From Chryseobacterium takakiae (GTDB lineage: Bacteria > Bacteroidota > Bacteroidia > Flavobacteriales > Weeksellaceae), in assembly GCF_900129385.1 (NCBI RefSeq), contig NZ_FQVO01000007.1, positions 149,380 through 213,379 on the forward strand: a stretch of 64,000 nucleotides of DNA. The letters run 5' to 3'. Each line of letters starts with the position of its first letter. Within the stretch, counting starts at the first letter, position 1. Positions 62,479 to 64,000 of the stretch are shown here, in pieces. The position numbers and the translations under genes are program-made. The notes beneath the pieces were generated by a model. The model ran no database searches. It saw only the letters and a list, made by a program, of their open reading frames with translations, and was not told the origin of the DNA.

Positions 62479-63864
62479 ATGAATAATGATACCATTTGTG
62501 CACTGGCTACAGCCAACGGAGTAGGAGCTTTGGGAATCATCCGGGTTTCCGGAAATGATGCTTTGCCGGTCGTTCAGAAAAGTTTTCCGGGTAAAAACCT
62601 GGTAAAACAGAAATCTCATACGATCCATTACGGATATTTTATGGATGGTGAAGAAACGATTGATGAGGTAATGCTTTCTATTTTTCTGGCACCTAAGAGC
62701 TTTACAACAGAAAACTCGGTGGAAATTGCTTTTCACGGATCTCCGCACATTGGTAAACGTATTCTGGAAACACTGATTAAAAACGGTGCAAGGATGGCTA
62801 AAGCCGGCGAATTTACCCTTCGTGCTTTTATCAACGGAAGAATTGACCTTTCCCAGGCAGAAGCTATTGCCGACGTTATTGCTTCTGAAAATGAAGCTTC
62901 GAGAAAAGTGGCAATCAGTCAGCTGAAAGGCGGAATAACGAATGAAATTTCCCTGCTGCGAACCGATCTCCTGAATTTCGTTTCCCTTATTGAACTGGAA
63001 CTGGACTTTGCAGAGGAAGATGTGGAATTTGCAGACCGCACCGCACTGACACAGCTGCTGAATAAAATTGAAGTAAAACTTCATTCCCTGATTGAAAGCT
63101 TCCAGTATGGAAATGCCATTAAGAATGGAACTGCAGTCGCTATCATCGGGAAACCCAATGCGGGGAAATCTACCCTTCTGAATGCTTTATTGAAAGAAGA
63201 GCGGGCTATTGTCAGCAATATTGCCGGAACAACCCGGGATACGATAGAGGAGATCCTGCACATTAAAGGTCATGCATTCCGTCTTATTGATACTGCGGGA
63301 CTCAGGGAAACGGCAGATGAAATTGAAGCTATCGGCGTAAAGAAAGCAAAAGAAAAGGTAGAGAACGCGAATATTCTCGTTTATCTGGCAGACGCAGGAA
63401 CAAAAGATTTCTCAGAAGATATTGAAATGATCAAGTCTTTGCTAAGAGACGACCTGAAGCTGATCATCTGCGCAACAAAAATTGATGAAGTCGTTCCGAC
63501 TCAATATGAAAGAATAGAAGATATTTTCAGAAAAGAAATTGCTCATGAGTTTGATTTTATTACGATTTCTGCGGTAGAAAACCAGAACATCCAGGATCTG
63601 AAAAACGAGCTGTCTTCCTACGTTGAACAGTTAAAGGTTGCTGAAAATAATGTGGTGATTACCAATCAGCGTCATTTTGAAGCATTGCAGAAATCCCTGC
63701 ACGCGGTACATAAAGTTAACGAAGCTATTACTTTCCAAATTTCAACCGAACTTCTGGCCTATGAATTAAGAAACGCCCTGGAGCATCTTGGGGAAATTTC
63801 CGGTGAGGTCACAAATGATGAGGTGCTGGGTAACATTTTTTCTAAGTTCTGTATCGGAAAGTAA
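62479..63864 (+). CDS. mnmE: tRNA modification GTPase MnmE (5-carboxymethylaminomethyluridine synthesis)
   Basis: 461 residues, full length. With MnmG it modifies U34 of tRNAs reading two-codon boxes. Domains: an N-terminal folate-binding part (NNDTICALATANGVGALGII, KSHTIHYGYFMDGEETIDEV), a helical middle, and an inserted G domain with P-loop GKPNAGKSTLLN (about 223), GTTRDTIEE, DTAGLRETADEIEAIGV, and ATKIDEV in place of NKxD. The C-terminal FCIGK supplies the catalytic Cys. The start is the first ATG after the -7 box. A terminator follows. Confidence 0.96.
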   Translation: MNNDTICALATANGVGALGIIRVSGNDALPVVQKSFPGKNLVKQKSHTIHYGYFMDGEETIDEVMLSIFLAPKSFTTENSVEIAFHGSPHIGKRILETLIKNGARMAKAGEFTLRAFINGRIDLSQAEAIADVIASENEASRKVAISQLKGGITNEISLLRTDLLNFVSLIELELDFAEEDVEFADRTALTQLLNKIEVKLHSLIESFQYGNAIKNGTAVAIIGKPNAGKSTLLNALLKEERAIVSNIAGTTRDTIEEILHIKGHAFRLIDTAGLRETADEIEAIGVKKAKEKVENANILVYLADAGTKDFSEDIEMIKSLLRDDLKLIICATKIDEVVPTQYERIEDIFRKEIAHEFDFITISAVENQNIQDLKNELSSYVEQLKVAENNVVITNQRHFEALQKSLHAVHKVNEAITFQISTELLAYELRNALEHLGEISGEVTNDEVLGNIFSKFCIGK

Positions 63865-63910
63865 CTTTTTCAAAACAAACAATAAGCGTTTTTATATAAA
63901 TCATTAGAAG

Positions 63911-63938
63911 CCGTCTCACAACTGAGGCGGTTTTTTTT
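63911..63938 (+). terminator. Terminator after mnmE (repeated sequence)
   Basis: CCGTCTCA / TGAGGCGG stem with CAAC loop, then eight T. With the following ATTAAAAAAAG it repeats the segment 31099-31136 in inverted orientation, differing by one T. Confidence 0.85.
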
Positions 63939-64000
63939 ATTAAAAAAAGTTGTAATATTAGCGAGTATTTTGTATATTTATCTGGTAATCAGTCATATAT

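Noticed and set aside
62212..63084. 290-codon open frame on the minus strand over mnmE and its upstream region
   Set aside because: It is antisense to a clear mnmE, has Ser/Cys/Phe-rich composition without any family signature, and runs through the hairpin repeat.
1..64000. tRNA, rRNA and riboswitch genes
   Set aside because: Scanning the gaps by eye showed no cloverleaf with a T-loop GGTTCGANTCC pattern, no rRNA sequence and no recognisable riboswitch. A tRNAscan-SE/Infernal run would settle it.

Overview
The window looks like the chromosome of a Flavobacteriia member, most likely Chryseobacterium or a close Weeksellaceae relative. The grounds are AT-rich intergenic DNA, Bacteroidetes-type promoters (TTG, a spacer of about 20, then TAnnTTTG), few Shine-Dalgarno sequences, type IX secretion (T9SS) genes (porV, porU, gldJ), two T9SS-sorted DUF285 surface proteins and a GLPGLI-family remnant. 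No rRNA, tRNA or CRISPR array was seen.

Layout. 1-11.3 kb is mostly housekeeping: a cation/proton antiporter cut by the window edge, a lipoprotein, an EamA transporter, purE, the two DUF285 proteins, yiaA, ahcY, a phosphopantetheinyl transferase and a FUSC membrane protein. 11.8-18.7 kb holds the T9SS/gliding cluster porV-porU and, divergently, gldJ, followed by murF, a Nudix hydrolase and an SRPBCC protein. 21.1-24.1 kb is an envelope operon (outer-membrane protein, lptC, anmK). holB and a small Cys-rich secreted protein follow. 25.8-31.0 kb is a TetR-controlled tripartite efflux operon (TetR, TolC, HlyD/EmrA, EmrB-type MFS) with a MITE-like double repeat between the last two genes.

31.1-45.4 kb, all on the minus strand, is the most striking part: a polymorphic RHS toxin island. 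Transcription starts with a T9SS-sorted beta-propeller protein, then a large SpvB/TcB-like YD-repeat protein, then a full-length secreted RHS protein ending in an M15-type peptidoglycan peptidase domain with a lipoprotein immunity candidate. Downstream sit three orphan modules. Each is a near-identical RHS core fragment, a different C-terminal effector domain and its own immunity candidate, and each is preceded by the same boundary DNA. Two orphan effectors are related L,D-transpeptidase-like domains with related lipoprotein partners. The third is a Gly-rich unknown domain with a membrane-anchored partner. The predicted targets (peptidoglycan, perhaps membrane) and the periplasmic or membrane-anchored partners fit one another.

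45.8-64 kb returns to ordinary genes: tag, small unknowns, a patatin phospholipase, corA, fabH, a thioredoxin-fold protein, two tiny lipoproteins, pruA, topoisomerase IB, a 55-residue lipoprotein, DUF6526, two decayed genes (GLPGLI family and a membrane protein), an SDR/HxlR divergent pair, an M24B aminopeptidase and mnmE. Repeats cross the window. A long-hairpin element with conserved flanks occurs twice (11.6 and 62.3 kb), a palindrome is inserted in frame twice in one gene, a terminator sequence is duplicated at 31.1 and 63.9 kb, and there are two MITE-like segments.
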